This document shows, piece after piece, positions 15,755 through 24,509 of a DNA stretch of 64,000 bases. The DNA lies in assembly GCF_036227125.1 (NCBI RefSeq), contig NZ_CP109435.1, positions 5,022,001-5,086,000 of the forward strand, given 5' to 3'. Origin of the DNA: Streptomyces sp. NBC_01485 (GTDB taxonomy: Bacteria; Actinomycetota; Actinomycetes; Streptomycetales; Streptomycetaceae). Below the pieces are notes generated by a model that was given only the letters and a program-made list of their open reading frames with translations, ran no database searches and had not been told where the DNA came from. The position numbers and the translations under genes were made by a program. The stretch's first letter is position 1; every line of letters starts with the position of its first letter.

Positions 15755-17797
15755 CTAGCGTCCTGAGCCGGCGGTGCCCGCCTTGCCCGCCTTGCTCGCC
15801 TCCGCCTCCGCCTCCTTTTCCGTCTCTGTCTCCGTCTCCGCCACGGGCGTCGGCGTGCGGGACTCTCCCGCTCCCGCGGTGGCCAGTTGCCAGATCTGCG
15901 CGGCGGTGTCCTCCGCGGACTCGGTCGGCGCCGGGTTGTTGGGCAGTTGGGCGGGCACGGTCGTGTTCTTCTTCGCGCCGGGCCGGTCGGCGAAGAGGAC
16001 GACCGTCAGGGCGAGCCGGGAGTCCAGGCTGGTGGACCACACGGTGCGACGGGTGATGCCGCCGCCCGCCCCGGCGGTGAAGAGGGTCTGCGGAGTGTCC
16101 TGAACAGCGGTGAATCCAGGGGCCGTTGGGGTCACGCGGGCATCGCCGGTCTCGCGGGCCAGGGGCCCCTTGTTCATCTGCGCGTCCACGACATATGCGT
16201 CCATATCGTTCAGCGCGCGCTGTGTGTCGGGGTGCGCGGTGTGGACCGTACTCCCGCCCCGGGTGATCTTCGCGACCGTGTACGGGGCCGCGTACACACC
16301 GTGCGCCGCGACGGTCGCGTACGCCGAGGCCAGTTTCAGCGGGGTGGGCGCCGCCGACTTCCGCAGCGCGGCCAGCGGGGCGCCGAGCCGGACCTCGGCG
16401 AAGGGATCCCACGCCGTCCCCGCCTCGACGGCGCCGTCCACCGCGTCGTTGAACGGCTGCCGCGCGTAGTCCGCCCCGCCGTACAGCAGCCGCACCGCCC
16501 CGTCGCCGGGCTCGATCGCCACGACGGCGGTGTGCAGCGTGGTGCCCTTGCGGCCCTTGAGGTCCTTCACCTTCCCGGTGGTGGCGTCCTGGAGCGCCAG
16601 GTCGAAGGTGGTGTGCACGGTGTAGCCGCCGCGCGCCAACTGGTCCTCGGTGATGCCGAGCCGGTCCGCGGCCTCCTTCGCTGCCACGTCGATCATGTAC
16701 TGCCGCTGCCCCTCGGTCGTGCCCGGCGGATAGAAACGGAACGCCGGAAACGCGGCCTCGGCGCGCTGCTTCGCCGTGATGCCGCCGCTCGCCGCCATCG
16801 CGTCGAGCACCCACTCCCAGCGCTCCTTGAGCGTCGCGGTCACCTTCGGGTCGGAGCCCGCCTTCTCGTAGTACGAGGGGATGTTGACGATCGAGGCCAG
16901 CGCGGCGCCCTGCGAGACGGTCAGGTTCCGGGTGTCCACGCCGAAGTAGTTGCGCGAGGCCGCCTGGATACCGGCCGAACCCCGGCCGAAGTACACCGTG
17001 TTGAGATACCCCGCCAGGATCTCGTCCTTGGAACGGGTGCGGTCGAGTTTGATCGCGATGAGCGCCTCGCGCGCCTTGCGCGACAGCGACTGCTCGGGGC
17101 TCAGCAGCGCGTTCTTCACGTACTGCTGCGTGATGGTGGAGCCGCCCTGCCGCTCACCGCCGGTCATCGAGGCCAGCACCGCGCGGGCGACGGCGCGCGG
17201 CGAGACCCCGTTGTCCGTGCGGAAGGAACGGTTCTCGGCCGCGATCACCGCGTCCTGGACATACCGCGGGACCTGCGACAGCGGCACCTCCTGACGGTCG
17301 ACGGGACCGCGTCTGCCCAGGTAGGAGCCCTTGGCGTCGATGAAGACGGTGCTCTGTGTGACGGTCTCCGGGTGCGGGTCGGGGATGACCGTCAGCCGGT
17401 ACGCGACGACCGCCGCCGTGCACAGCGCCGCGACCAGCACCAGGAACGCGATGATCAGCCTGCGCAACAGGCGGCCTCTGGTACGGCGGAGGCGCAGCCG
17501 GAGCGGTACGCGGAGGCGGAGCCGGTGCGAGCCGGCGGCCAGGCGCCTCGTACGCCGAGCCCGGCCGCCCGGACCTGGACCCGGACTCGGATCCGGACCC
17601 GGGTCCGGACTGGGATCCGGACCCGGGTTCGAGTCCGAGTCGGAGTCCGAGTCCGGCTCCGAAGTCGTATGCGGCCGGTTCGTGTGGGGCCGCTCTTCGT
17701 TGGCGGCGGTGGCGGGTGATTCGGGCACGGGAGGCCTTTCAGGAGGGGCGGGCGGGTGCCACGAGCGGGGGCGATTCCTGGGCATCGGGCGCTTCAC
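15755..17797 (-). CDS. Class A penicillin-binding protein with inactive transpeptidase domain
   Basis: A 680-residue protein with a long Pro/Asp-rich cytoplasmic N-terminus, a membrane helix (about 113-135) and an intact GT51 glycosyltransferase: AENRSF with the catalytic Glu near 188, QGGSTITQQYVKNALL near 217, and EILAGYLNTVYFGRGSAGIQAAS. The C-terminal transpeptidase is shortened and altered. The position of the S-x-x-K nucleophile reads EAGTAWDPF (461-464, no Ser or Lys), and the KTG triad region reads TAGAGGGITRR. It should polymerise glycan but not cross-link. GTG 17797 lies 7 nt after the ECF gene stop, so the two form an operon; ATG 17785 is an alternative start. Confidence 0.9.
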   Translation of the reverse strand: MKRPMPRNRPRSWHPPAPPERPPVPESPATAANEERPHTNRPHTTSEPDSDSDSDSNPGPDPSPDPGPDPSPGPGPGGRARRTRRLAAGSHRLRLRVPLRLRLRRTRGRLLRRLIIAFLVLVAALCTAAVVAYRLTVIPDPHPETVTQSTVFIDAKGSYLGRRGPVDRQEVPLSQVPRYVQDAVIAAENRSFRTDNGVSPRAVARAVLASMTGGERQGGSTITQQYVKNALLSPEQSLSRKAREALIAIKLDRTRSKDEILAGYLNTVYFGRGSAGIQAASRNYFGVDTRNLTVSQGAALASIVNIPSYYEKAGSDPKVTATLKERWEWVLDAMAASGGITAKQRAEAAFPAFRFYPPGTTEGQRQYMIDVAAKEAADRLGITEDQLARGGYTVHTTFDLALQDATTGKVKDLKGRKGTTLHTAVVAIEPGDGAVRLLYGGADYARQPFNDAVDGAVEAGTAWDPFAEVRLGAPLAALRKSAAPTPLKLASAYATVAAHGVYAAPYTVAKITRGGSTVHTAHPDTQRALNDMDAYVVDAQMNKGPLARETGDARVTPTAPGFTAVQDTPQTLFTAGAGGGITRRTVWSTSLDSRLALTVVLFADRPGAKKNTTVPAQLPNNPAPTESAEDTAAQIWQLATAGAGESRTPTPVAETETETEKEAEAEASKAGKAGTAGSGR

Positions 17798-17804
17798 GGG
17801 CGCT

Positions 17805-19034
17805 TCACCCGCCGACGTCGACGCCGACGTCGGTGCCGGAGACGTCGCCGGACCGCGCGACGACCTTCCCGGCCGCGTCGCGCACCGTGACCGTCGGAAC
17901 GTCTTCGGCGAGGCTCGCCTTCAACTCCTCCACCGGCAGCGGCGCGGGCGCGTACCAGACGCCCCAGCCGGGGCCGCCCGCCAGCGTGAGGACCGTGCCG
18001 GTGACCTTGCTGTCGCCGACGGCGATCTCGACCCGAGCCGGGTCGCCGGCCAGGCCGTGGTAGAGGCCCGACAGGAAGAACGCGCTCCTGGTCACGGGCT
18101 CCATCTGCACCGAGACGCCCGGCTTACCGCTCCCGGCGGAGCCCTTGCGGGCCTCCTCGGCACCGTCCTCGGCGCCGTCCTCGTCCCGGCCGCGGAACTG
18201 GTTGGGCCGTTGCGGCGTCGACCAGTGTTTGCCGTCGGCGGTCAGCCAGACCTGCACCCCCGGCACGGCCTCCACCCGCTCGCCGGGCGCGACGATCCGC
18301 ACCGGGCTCGACGGCGCCCCGCCGGCCGTCCCCGCATCCGAGCCGTCCGCGCTGCCGCCGCCCCCGAACCGTCCGACGGCGAACACGGCCGACGGCACGA
18401 GCAGCAGCGCACAGCCGGCCACGACCGCACCGATCCGCCGTCGGCGCAGGGCCCGCCCCCGCCGCTCGATGACACCGAGCGGCGCGGCGGGCGGCACGGT
18501 GAGCGGCGTGGCGGGCGGGACGACGACGCCGTAGGCACCGTGTGAGCCCTCAACACCCTCGGCACGCTCGGCGCTCTCCGCCGCTTCCGCGAACAGCACG
18601 CGCAGCCGCTCGGCGTCGCCGCCGCAGACCGCGAGTCCCCGCTGGGCATGGCTCCTGACCGCACCGGCCGAGCAGCCGAGCACCTGGGCGATCTCCCGTT
18701 CGCCCAGGCCCTCCCAGTGCAGCATCACGAGCACCGCCCGCTGCCGCGCGGACAGGGCGCCCAACGCCCCGTGGGGCAGAGCCCGTTGGCGGCGCGCGCG
18801 GCGAAGATGGTCCTTGACCAGGGACCGCCGTACATAGAAGTCCACGTCGTCGCGTGGTATTCGCCGCCATCGCGCGTACACCCCCACCAGCGTGTCGCGC
18901 ACCAGCTCCGTCGCCTCGCGCGGGTCGCCGGAGAGCAGGTGCGCGGTGGTGACCAGCCGGGGCCAGCCCGCCTGCGCGTATGCGGCGAAGTCGGTGCGAG
19001 GGCGCGGGCGGTGGATCCTGAGGCTCGTGTTCAT
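17805..19034 (-). CDS. SigE-family ECF sigma factor with membrane anchor and extracytoplasmic domain
   Basis: Residues 1-140 form an ECF sigma factor of the Streptomyces SigE (SigE70) type: region 2 FAAYAQAGWPRLVTTAHLLSGDPREATELVRDTL and region 4 LSARQRAVLVMLHWEGLGEREIAQVLGCSAGAVRSHAQRGL. A linker rich in Pro/Val follows, then a basic patch and a single membrane helix (about 200-221, RIGAVVAGCALLLVPSAVFAVG). About 185 residues outside the membrane include VWLTADGKHWSTP and a C-terminal AAGKVVARSGDVSG. The sigma factor is thus physically tethered to its own sensor, a single-chain signalling design. It is co-transcribed with the PBP downstream. Confidence 0.85.
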   Translation of the reverse strand: MNTSLRIHRPRPRTDFAAYAQAGWPRLVTTAHLLSGDPREATELVRDTLVGVYARWRRIPRDDVDFYVRRSLVKDHLRRARRQRALPHGALGALSARQRAVLVMLHWEGLGEREIAQVLGCSAGAVRSHAQRGLAVCGGDAERLRVLFAEAAESAERAEGVEGSHGAYGVVVPPATPLTVPPAAPLGVIERRGRALRRRRIGAVVAGCALLLVPSAVFAVGRFGGGGSADGSDAGTAGGAPSSPVRIVAPGERVEAVPGVQVWLTADGKHWSTPQRPNQFRGRDEDGAEDGAEEARKGSAGSGKPGVSVQMEPVTRSAFFLSGLYHGLAGDPARVEIAVGDSKVTGTVLTLAGGPGWGVWYAPAPLPVEELKASLAEDVPTVTVRDAAGKVVARSGDVSGTDVGVDVGG

Positions 19035-19146
19035 CGTCTTTCCCGTGGGTTGTGTTTCGATGAGCGCGACGTGCGCGACCTACGGGACCTGTACGCACGG
19101 CGGGGGCGGCCAGGTTGCACGGGAATTCCGAGACTCCGGTGGGGGC

Positions 19147-19707
19147 ATGACCGAGGACGAGTTCGACGCTTTCTACACGGCCGCGTTTCCCCGTCTGACC
19201 GGCCAGCTCTCCGCGTTCACCGGGGATCACGGCGAGGCGCAGGACGTCGTCCAGGAGGCGTTCGTAAGGGCCTGGGACCGCCGTAGGAACTTCCTCGCGG
19301 ACGAGGCGCCCGAGGCGTGGATCCGCACGGTGGCCATGCGACTGGCGGTCAGCCGCTGGCGTCGGGCCAGGCGCTGGCTGGAACTGGTGCGCCGTACTCC
19401 GCCGCCCGAGTTCACGCCGGGACCCGGCCCCGAGCGCACGGCACTCGTCGCCGCGCTGCGCCAACTGCCCAAGGCCCAGCGGATGGCGATCGTCCTGCAC
19501 CACCTGTGTGACCTGAGTGTCGAGCAGGTAGCCTCCGAGACGGGCGCGCCTGTGGGGACGGTCAAGGCCAGGCTGTCCCGGGGGCGGGCGGCGCTGGCGA
19601 AGCAGTTGGCCGTGGACGGCGTGGACGCCGGCGACGCCGTGGGCGCCGGGAAAGCCGTGGATACGGCGGGCGGGGCGGTTCGGGAGGAGGACGGCCGTGT
19701 CGGATGA
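19147..19707 (+). CDS. SigE-family ECF RNA polymerase sigma factor
   Basis: A 186-residue sigma factor with region 2 FDAFYTAAFPRLTGQLSAFTGDHGEAQDVVQEAFVRAW and region 4 LPKAQRMAIVLHHLCDLSVEQVASETGAPVGTVKARLSRGRAAL. ATG 19147 (MTEDEF) is chosen as the closest start to region 2; an upstream GTG-type extension is possible. The last codons overlap the start of the following membrane protein by 11 nt, the usual layout for a sigma factor and its membrane regulator. Transcription is divergent from the tethered sigma factor, with about 110 nt of shared promoter region. Confidence 0.92.
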   Translation: MTEDEFDAFYTAAFPRLTGQLSAFTGDHGEAQDVVQEAFVRAWDRRRNFLADEAPEAWIRTVAMRLAVSRWRRARRWLELVRRTPPPEFTPGPGPERTALVAALRQLPKAQRMAIVLHHLCDLSVEQVASETGAPVGTVKARLSRGRAALAKQLAVDGVDAGDAVGAGKAVDTAGGAVREEDGRVG

Positions 19708-20572
19708 ACGGGCCGGCGAACGGGCCGATGGGCGCGCTGTCGGGCGGGTTGACGAACTGTCGGCCGAACTCTCCACCGCACTCGACGAGTTCGCCGCGGC
19801 GCACGAGACTCCGCCGCTTCTCACCGGCGCCGAGGTCCGCGGACGTGCCGTGCGCCGGGCGCGCCGCCGCCTGGTCGGCAGGCTGGCCGTGGGGACGGCG
19901 GCCCTCGCCCTGGCGGCCTTCACACTGACCCTGGGCTCCCCGAACTCCCCGAACTCCCCTCATTCGCCTGACTCCCCGAACTCCCCGGCGGACGGGAACC
20001 AGCGTCAGGTTCCGGCAGCCACGCCCCCCGCTGTCTCGTCACCCCCTTCCGCCACGCCCGCCACGCCCGCGACGCCCGCCACGCCCAGTGGGGCGCCGTC
20101 CTACGGCACGGCCGAGCCCGCGCCCCTCACGGGCACGGTCGACCTCCAACGGCGCACCCTGACCGTCGGGGACCGGGTCATGCCGATGGCCTCGGACTTC
20201 GCCGACAGCCCCACGATCGTGGGCCCGATGACGGTGTACAAGAAGTACGACGTCAAGACGCTGACCGTCACCGACCCGACCGACGGCGCCCGCTACGACG
20301 CGGAGGTCTCGTTCGCGGTCGAACTGCGCGACGCGAGGAACGCGCCGGTCTACGTCGGTGTGATCCGCTCCGACAACGTGAAGGACATCGGCAGGTACGA
20401 CGTCGGCAGCGCCTGGATCGGCCTGGACCTGGACAACGCCGGCTGGTTCTACAAGGTTGTGCCGACCGGCAGCGTCCTCTCGGTCGGGTGCGGCGACCGG
20501 GGCGCCATGGTGGCGACACCGGCGGTGTCACCCGACCCGGCAGAGTCCCTGGCCGCGCGGTGCGCGTCCTGA
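19697..20572 (+). CDS. Membrane protein with degenerate L,D-transpeptidase-like domain, probable sigma-factor partner
   Basis: A 291-residue protein: a cytoplasmic N-terminus (about 1-58), one membrane helix (about 61-80), a Ser/Pro/Thr linker and an extracytoplasmic domain from about 145. This domain follows the YkuD order: TVDLQRRTLTVGDRV..., then a SPTIVGPMTVYKKYDV segment, and VGSAWIGLDLDNAGWFYKVVPTGSVLSV where active enzymes have SHGC[IV]xL followed by the D-A-W-L-Y and Gly-x-x-V positions. The catalytic Cys aligns with Trp240 and the His is missing. It overlaps the sigma gene by 11 nt, so it is likely its anti-sigma or sensor. The fold assignment is by eye and needs a profile search. 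Confidence 0.7.
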   Translation: MSDERAGERADGRAVGRVDELSAELSTALDEFAAAHETPPLLTGAEVRGRAVRRARRRLVGRLAVGTAALALAAFTLTLGSPNSPNSPHSPDSPNSPADGNQRQVPAATPPAVSSPPSATPATPATPATPSGAPSYGTAEPAPLTGTVDLQRRTLTVGDRVMPMASDFADSPTIVGPMTVYKKYDVKTLTVTDPTDGARYDAEVSFAVELRDARNAPVYVGVIRSDNVKDIGRYDVGSAWIGLDLDNAGWFYKVVPTGSVLSVGCGDRGAMVATPAVSPDPAESLAARCAS

Positions 20573-20727
20573 TCCCGGGAACGATCGACCAGGTCGCCGA
20601 CCACCTCGTCGGCACGGCCGAGGCGGGCGCCGACGAGGTGCTGGTCGACCTCCAGCAGACGACGACCACCACCGACGAACTCCTCACCGGGGCCGAGAGG
20701 TTGATCAAGCGAATGCGTGGGGCGTAA
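20560..20727 (+). pseudogene. C-terminal remnant of an LLM-class flavin/F420 oxidoreductase
   Basis: In the frame ending at 20727 the residues RVLIPGTIDQVADHLVGTAEAGADEVLVDLQQTTTTTDELLTGAERLIKRMRGA match the conserved C-terminal helix of luciferase-like F420-dependent monooxygenases (GT-x-D-x-V-A-D-H-L, then GADEVLVDLQ). Everything upstream of this, including the barrel, is gone, and the fragment begins right at the stop of the preceding gene. It is a decayed neighbour. Confidence 0.65.
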
Positions 20728-20786
20728 CCCGCTCGGGCGAGCCGCGGCGCGGGCCGACTGGTGGGCCTCGTGCGCGGCGACGCCGG

Positions 20787-20818
20787 GCCTGCCGGGCCTT
20801 CGGGGAGGCCCGGCAGGC
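20787..20818. terminator. Strong bidirectional terminator hairpin
   Basis: Perfect 13-bp arms GCCTGCCGGGCCT and AGGCCCGGCAGGC around TCGGGG lie 7 nt beyond the stop of the AfsR-like gene (minus strand) and downstream of the plus-strand remnant, between convergent genes. Confidence 0.85.
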
Positions 20819-20824
20819 GGCCGT

Positions 20825-23800
20825 TCAGCCGCTTCCCGCCTCCTCGTCCGTGGCGTGCGGCGCGTCCGTCGCGGGTACCGCGGCGATGCGGGGCGCGGGT
20901 CCGGCGTCGCCCAGCGCGCACAGCATCGTACGGATCTCGTCGGCCGCCGTCGGGTCGGTCCGGGCGAAGAGCGCCACCGCCCGCTCCCAGACCGTGCGGG
21001 CCGCCCCGGTGTCGCCGGTCGAGAGGTAGGTGTCGCCGAGGTGGCGCAGCGTCCCGGCCTCGTTGAAGGTGTCGCCGACCTCGCGGTAGAGGCCCAGCGC
21101 GCACTGGAGGGCGGCCACGGCCCGCTCGTGCTCGCCCAGATGGTGGCGGGCCACGCCGAGACTGTCCCAGGCGCCCGCCTCGGCGTAGCGGTGGTCGCCG
21201 TGTCCGGCGAGTTCGGCGAGGGCCGCCTCGAACAGGACGGCGGCCCGGTGGTGGTCGCCGAGCAGGACATGGGTCCAGCCCAGGGCGTGCAGGGCGCTCG
21301 TCTCGGGGATGCGCTCACCGAGGTCCCGGTACAGGCGCAGGGCCCGCCCGGCCGCCTCGAGTGCCTCGTCGTGGCGGCCCAGCCGGTCGAGCAGCCAGCC
21401 GTGGCTGCGGTGGGCGTGCGCGAGGCCGAGCCGGTCGCCGAGGTCGGCGAACAGGTCGAGGGAGAGCCGGATGTGGGCCTGGGCGTCGTCGTACCGTTCG
21501 AGCCGCGCGCCGGCGCGGGCGAGCCCGCGGTGCAGATGCGCCTGCGCGGTGCGGTGGCCTTCGCGGACGGCGGCGTCGAGCCCCGCGCGCTGCGTGGCGG
21601 CCGATTCGTGCCAGTGGCCCTGCCGGTCGAAGAAGCGCTCCAACGTCCAGGCGAACCGCCAGACATGGCCGTCGAAGCCGAGCCGGCCGGCCAGCGCGAC
21701 GACCTCGCCCAGCACCCGCCGCTCGGTCGTGTACCAGCCGAGGGCCGCCCCGTCGTCGGCGAAGTCCACGGCGCCCGCGCCGGGCCGGGCCTCGTCCAGC
21801 GGACTCGTGGTCCACGAGGGGGAGAAGCGCCGGCCGGCGGCGTGCGCGGTGTGCAGGTAGTGGTCGAGGAGACGGTGGACGGCCGCGTCCCGGTCGGCGG
21901 CGCCGTCCTCGGCCTCCGAGCGTTCCATGGCGTACGTACGCAGCAGGTCGTGGCAGGTGTAGCGGCCGGGTGCCTGTTCGGTGAGCAGGTGGGCCCGGGT
22001 GAGCTCGGTCAGCAGCGGGCGGACCTGCGCCGGAGTGGCCCCGGCGGTCGCCGCCGCGCCCGGCAGCGCGACGTCCGGGCCCGGGTGCAGGGACAGCAGC
22101 CGCAGCAGGCGGGCCGCGCCGGGACTCAGGGCACGGTACGACCACGAGAACACCGCCCGTACGTCGCTGGTCGGGTCCGGGTCGGTGAAGGCGTCGAGGC
22201 TTCCGTGGGCCTCGCGCAGTTCGGCCGCGATCGAGGTGAGCGGGAAGCCGGGGTGGGCGGCGGCCCGGGTGGCCACGACGGCGAGGGCCAGCGGAAGCCC
22301 GGCACAGCGGGCGATGATCTCGTCGACGGCGCACGGTTCGGCCGACACCCGGTCGGCGCCGAGCCGGCGGGCGAGCGACTCCCGGGCCTCGGGCGGCTGG
22401 AGCTGGGCCAGCGCCAGGGGCCGCGCGGCCTCGACGGTGACCAGGCCGAACAGCCGGTCCCGGCTGGTGACGACGACCAGGCAGCCGGCGCTGCCCGGCA
22501 GCAGCGGACGGACCTGGTCGGCGTCCCGCGCGTTGTCCAGCAGGATCAGCACGCGGCGCCCCGCCAGCAGGCTCCGGTAGAGGCCGGCCTGGGCGACGGT
22601 GCCGGCCGGCATCCGCTGCGGCGGCACGCCGAGGGCCTCCAGGAAGCCGCGCACCGCCTCACCCGGGTCCTTCGTGGTGCCGCCCGGGTCGAAGCCGCGC
22701 AGGTTCACGTACAACTGCCCGTCCGGGAAGCGGTGGGCGATCCGGTGCGCCCAGCGCACGGCCAGCGTGGTCTTGCCGATGCCGCCCATGCCGCTGATCA
22801 CGGCGATGCGGGTGGCGGGCGCCGAGTCCGCCGACAGGTCGACCACCTGCGCGAGTTCGGCCCGCCGACCAGCGAACGTGCAGAGATCCGCGGGCAGTTG
22901 GGCCGGTCGCACGAAGGGACCGGCGTCCTTGGACCCCGGCTGCCGGTCACGGGCGGGAGCGGGAGCGGGGGCGGGGGCGGGAACAGCAACGGGAAGGGGA
23001 GCGGGCACGAGGGACAGGCCGGTGGGCGTGGCGGGAGCGGTGGGAGTCGTGGGAGTGGTGAGCGCGGTGGGGGACTGGGGCACGGGGAGGCCGGGGGCGG
23101 CGATGCGCAACGTCCGGACGTCCGCGCCGGGGCGCCGCCCCTCGCGGTCCGCGCGGTCCTCGCGGTCCATGGACCCCGGGCGCACCGCGGCGGGACCGCC
23201 TCTGGCCGGGCCCGCGCCGCGTGTCCGGTCGCGTGCCTCGTACGCGCCGGCCCGGCAGCCGTGCGCGGCCGGTGAGGTCGGCCCCGACCTGCCCGACGGC
23301 CCGTCGGACGCGCTCCGTTGCCCGGGTATCTGCCCGGGCAGCTGTGCCGGTGCCCGCGCCGGTGTCCGCCCGGCCGGGCCCCCGGGAGAAGCGGGCCCGG
23401 CGGCCGGACGCCCTGGCGGGGACCACGAGGAAGCCCCTCCGCTACGGGAAGGTGGCGCGGCGTCGAGCGGCGCGCCGGTCCCGGAGGTGCGGGCGCGGGA
23501 CGACGAGGTCGGCGTGGGGGTCGGCGACGAGGCCGGCGTGGACGTGTCGTCGCGGAGCGCCTCCGCCTGCGCGGCCCGCAGTTCGGCACCGGGTGTGATG
23601 CCGAGCTCGGTGTCGAGGCGGGCCCGCACCCGCTGCCAGGCGTCCAGCGCCTCCGCCCGTTGCCCGGTGGCCGCCAGCGCGCGCACCAGCCGGGCCTGGA
23701 GCTGTTCGTCGAGGGGGTGGTCGCACGCGGTGCGGTGCAGCACGGTGAGCAGGTGCCCCGCCGCGCCGCCCGCCAGCGCCGCGTCGGCCGCTTCCTTGAC

Positions 23801-24457
23801 GGCCGTCAGGTATTCGCGCTCCAGCGCGGTGAACACCGGATGGAACCGCGCCTCCAGCGGGACGCCCGTGGCCACCGGCCCCGTGCGCAGCGCCAGCGCC
23901 TCCAGGAACAGGGGCAGGGCGACCTCCCGAACGGCCGCGCCCTGACCGGCAGTCCCCTGACCGGCCGTACCCTGACCGGCCGTACCCCGGCCGGCCGTCC
24001 CCACCGCGTCGCGGACCGCCGCCCGGGCCCGCCGCAGCAGGCCGCGGAAGCGCGCCAGGTCGACGGCGTCGGGTTCCGCGTCCAGCCGGTAGCCGCCCGC
24101 GTCACGGATCAGCAGGCTGCCCGGGGCCCGGACCGCGAGCCCCGGCTCCAGCAGCCGGCGCAGCACGCCGATGTGCCGGTACACCGCGTTGGCCGGCGAG
24201 ACCGGCGGCGACTCGCCCCAGAGCGTGTCGACCAGCTCGTCCATCGTCACCGGGCGCCCGGCGTGCGCCACCAGCAGCGCCAGCAGCAGCCGTTGCTGGG
24301 CCGGCCCCAGTCCGATCTCCTCGCCGTCCCGCCAGGCCCGTACCGGCCCCAGCACAGCGAACCGCACCGACGCCCCCGCGCCCGTCTCTGTCCCCATCCC
24401 CATTCCTGTCCCCGTCCCCCGAAACCGAGCCACCACGGCCCCTTCCTCCTCGCTCAC
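20825..24457 (-). CDS. AfsR/SARP-type regulator (wHTH-BTAD-NB-ARC-TPR) no. 1
   Basis: A 1210-residue regulator. An OmpR-like winged helix (about 30-110, VRFAVLGPVRAWRDGEEIGLGPAQQRLLLALLV) is followed by a bacterial transcriptional activation domain (to about 300, DLARFRGLLRRARAA and ALDAWQRVRARLDTELGITPG). A roughly 200-residue low-complexity Pro/Ala/Arg linker comes next, then an NB-ARC STAND ATPase with P-loop ISGMGGIGKTTLAVRW and GRRVLILLDNARDADQVRPLLPG, and a C-terminal array of TPR repeats. Such proteins activate pathway or development genes after ATP-dependent assembly. The first 30 residues are Met/Gly-rich and the true start could be an internal GTG. Confidence 0.9.
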   Translation of the reverse strand: MSEEEGAVVARFRGTGTGMGMGTETGAGASVRFAVLGPVRAWRDGEEIGLGPAQQRLLLALLVAHAGRPVTMDELVDTLWGESPPVSPANAVYRHIGVLRRLLEPGLAVRAPGSLLIRDAGGYRLDAEPDAVDLARFRGLLRRARAAVRDAVGTAGRGTAGQGTAGQGTAGQGAAVREVALPLFLEALALRTGPVATGVPLEARFHPVFTALEREYLTAVKEAADAALAGGAAGHLLTVLHRTACDHPLDEQLQARLVRALAATGQRAEALDAWQRVRARLDTELGITPGAELRAAQAEALRDDTSTPASSPTPTPTSSSRARTSGTGAPLDAAPPSRSGGASSWSPPGRPAAGPASPGGPAGRTPARAPAQLPGQIPGQRSASDGPSGRSGPTSPAAHGCRAGAYEARDRTRGAGPARGGPAAVRPGSMDREDRADREGRRPGADVRTLRIAAPGLPVPQSPTALTTPTTPTAPATPTGLSLVPAPLPVAVPAPAPAPAPARDRQPGSKDAGPFVRPAQLPADLCTFAGRRAELAQVVDLSADSAPATRIAVISGMGGIGKTTLAVRWAHRIAHRFPDGQLYVNLRGFDPGGTTKDPGEAVRGFLEALGVPPQRMPAGTVAQAGLYRSLLAGRRVLILLDNARDADQVRPLLPGSAGCLVVVTSRDRLFGLVTVEAARPLALAQLQPPEARESLARRLGADRVSAEPCAVDEIIARCAGLPLALAVVATRAAAHPGFPLTSIAAELREAHGSLDAFTDPDPTSDVRAVFSWSYRALSPGAARLLRLLSLHPGPDVALPGAAATAGATPAQVRPLLTELTRAHLLTEQAPGRYTCHDLLRTYAMERSEAEDGAADRDAAVHRLLDHYLHTAHAAGRRFSPSWTTSPLDEARPGAGAVDFADDGAALGWYTTERRVLGEVVALAGRLGFDGHVWRFAWTLERFFDRQGHWHESAATQRAGLDAAVREGHRTAQAHLHRGLARAGARLERYDDAQAHIRLSLDLFADLGDRLGLAHAHRSHGWLLDRLGRHDEALEAAGRALRLYRDLGERIPETSALHALGWTHVLLGDHHRAAVLFEAALAELAGHGDHRYAEAGAWDSLGVARHHLGEHERAVAALQCALGLYREVGDTFNEAGTLRHLGDTYLSTGDTGAARTVWERAVALFARTDPTAADEIRTMLCALGDAGPAPRIAAVPATDAPHATDEEAGSG

Positions 24458-24509
24458 TCTGTCCCCCTGCCCGCCCCGTGCCCCGTCGTGCCCCGTGCCG
24501 CGCCGTACG

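Noticed and set aside
20717..23275. 852-codon + strand frame across the AfsR-like gene
   Set aside because: It is a shadow of the minus-strand gene, which has clear wHTH, BTAD, NB-ARC and TPR parts.
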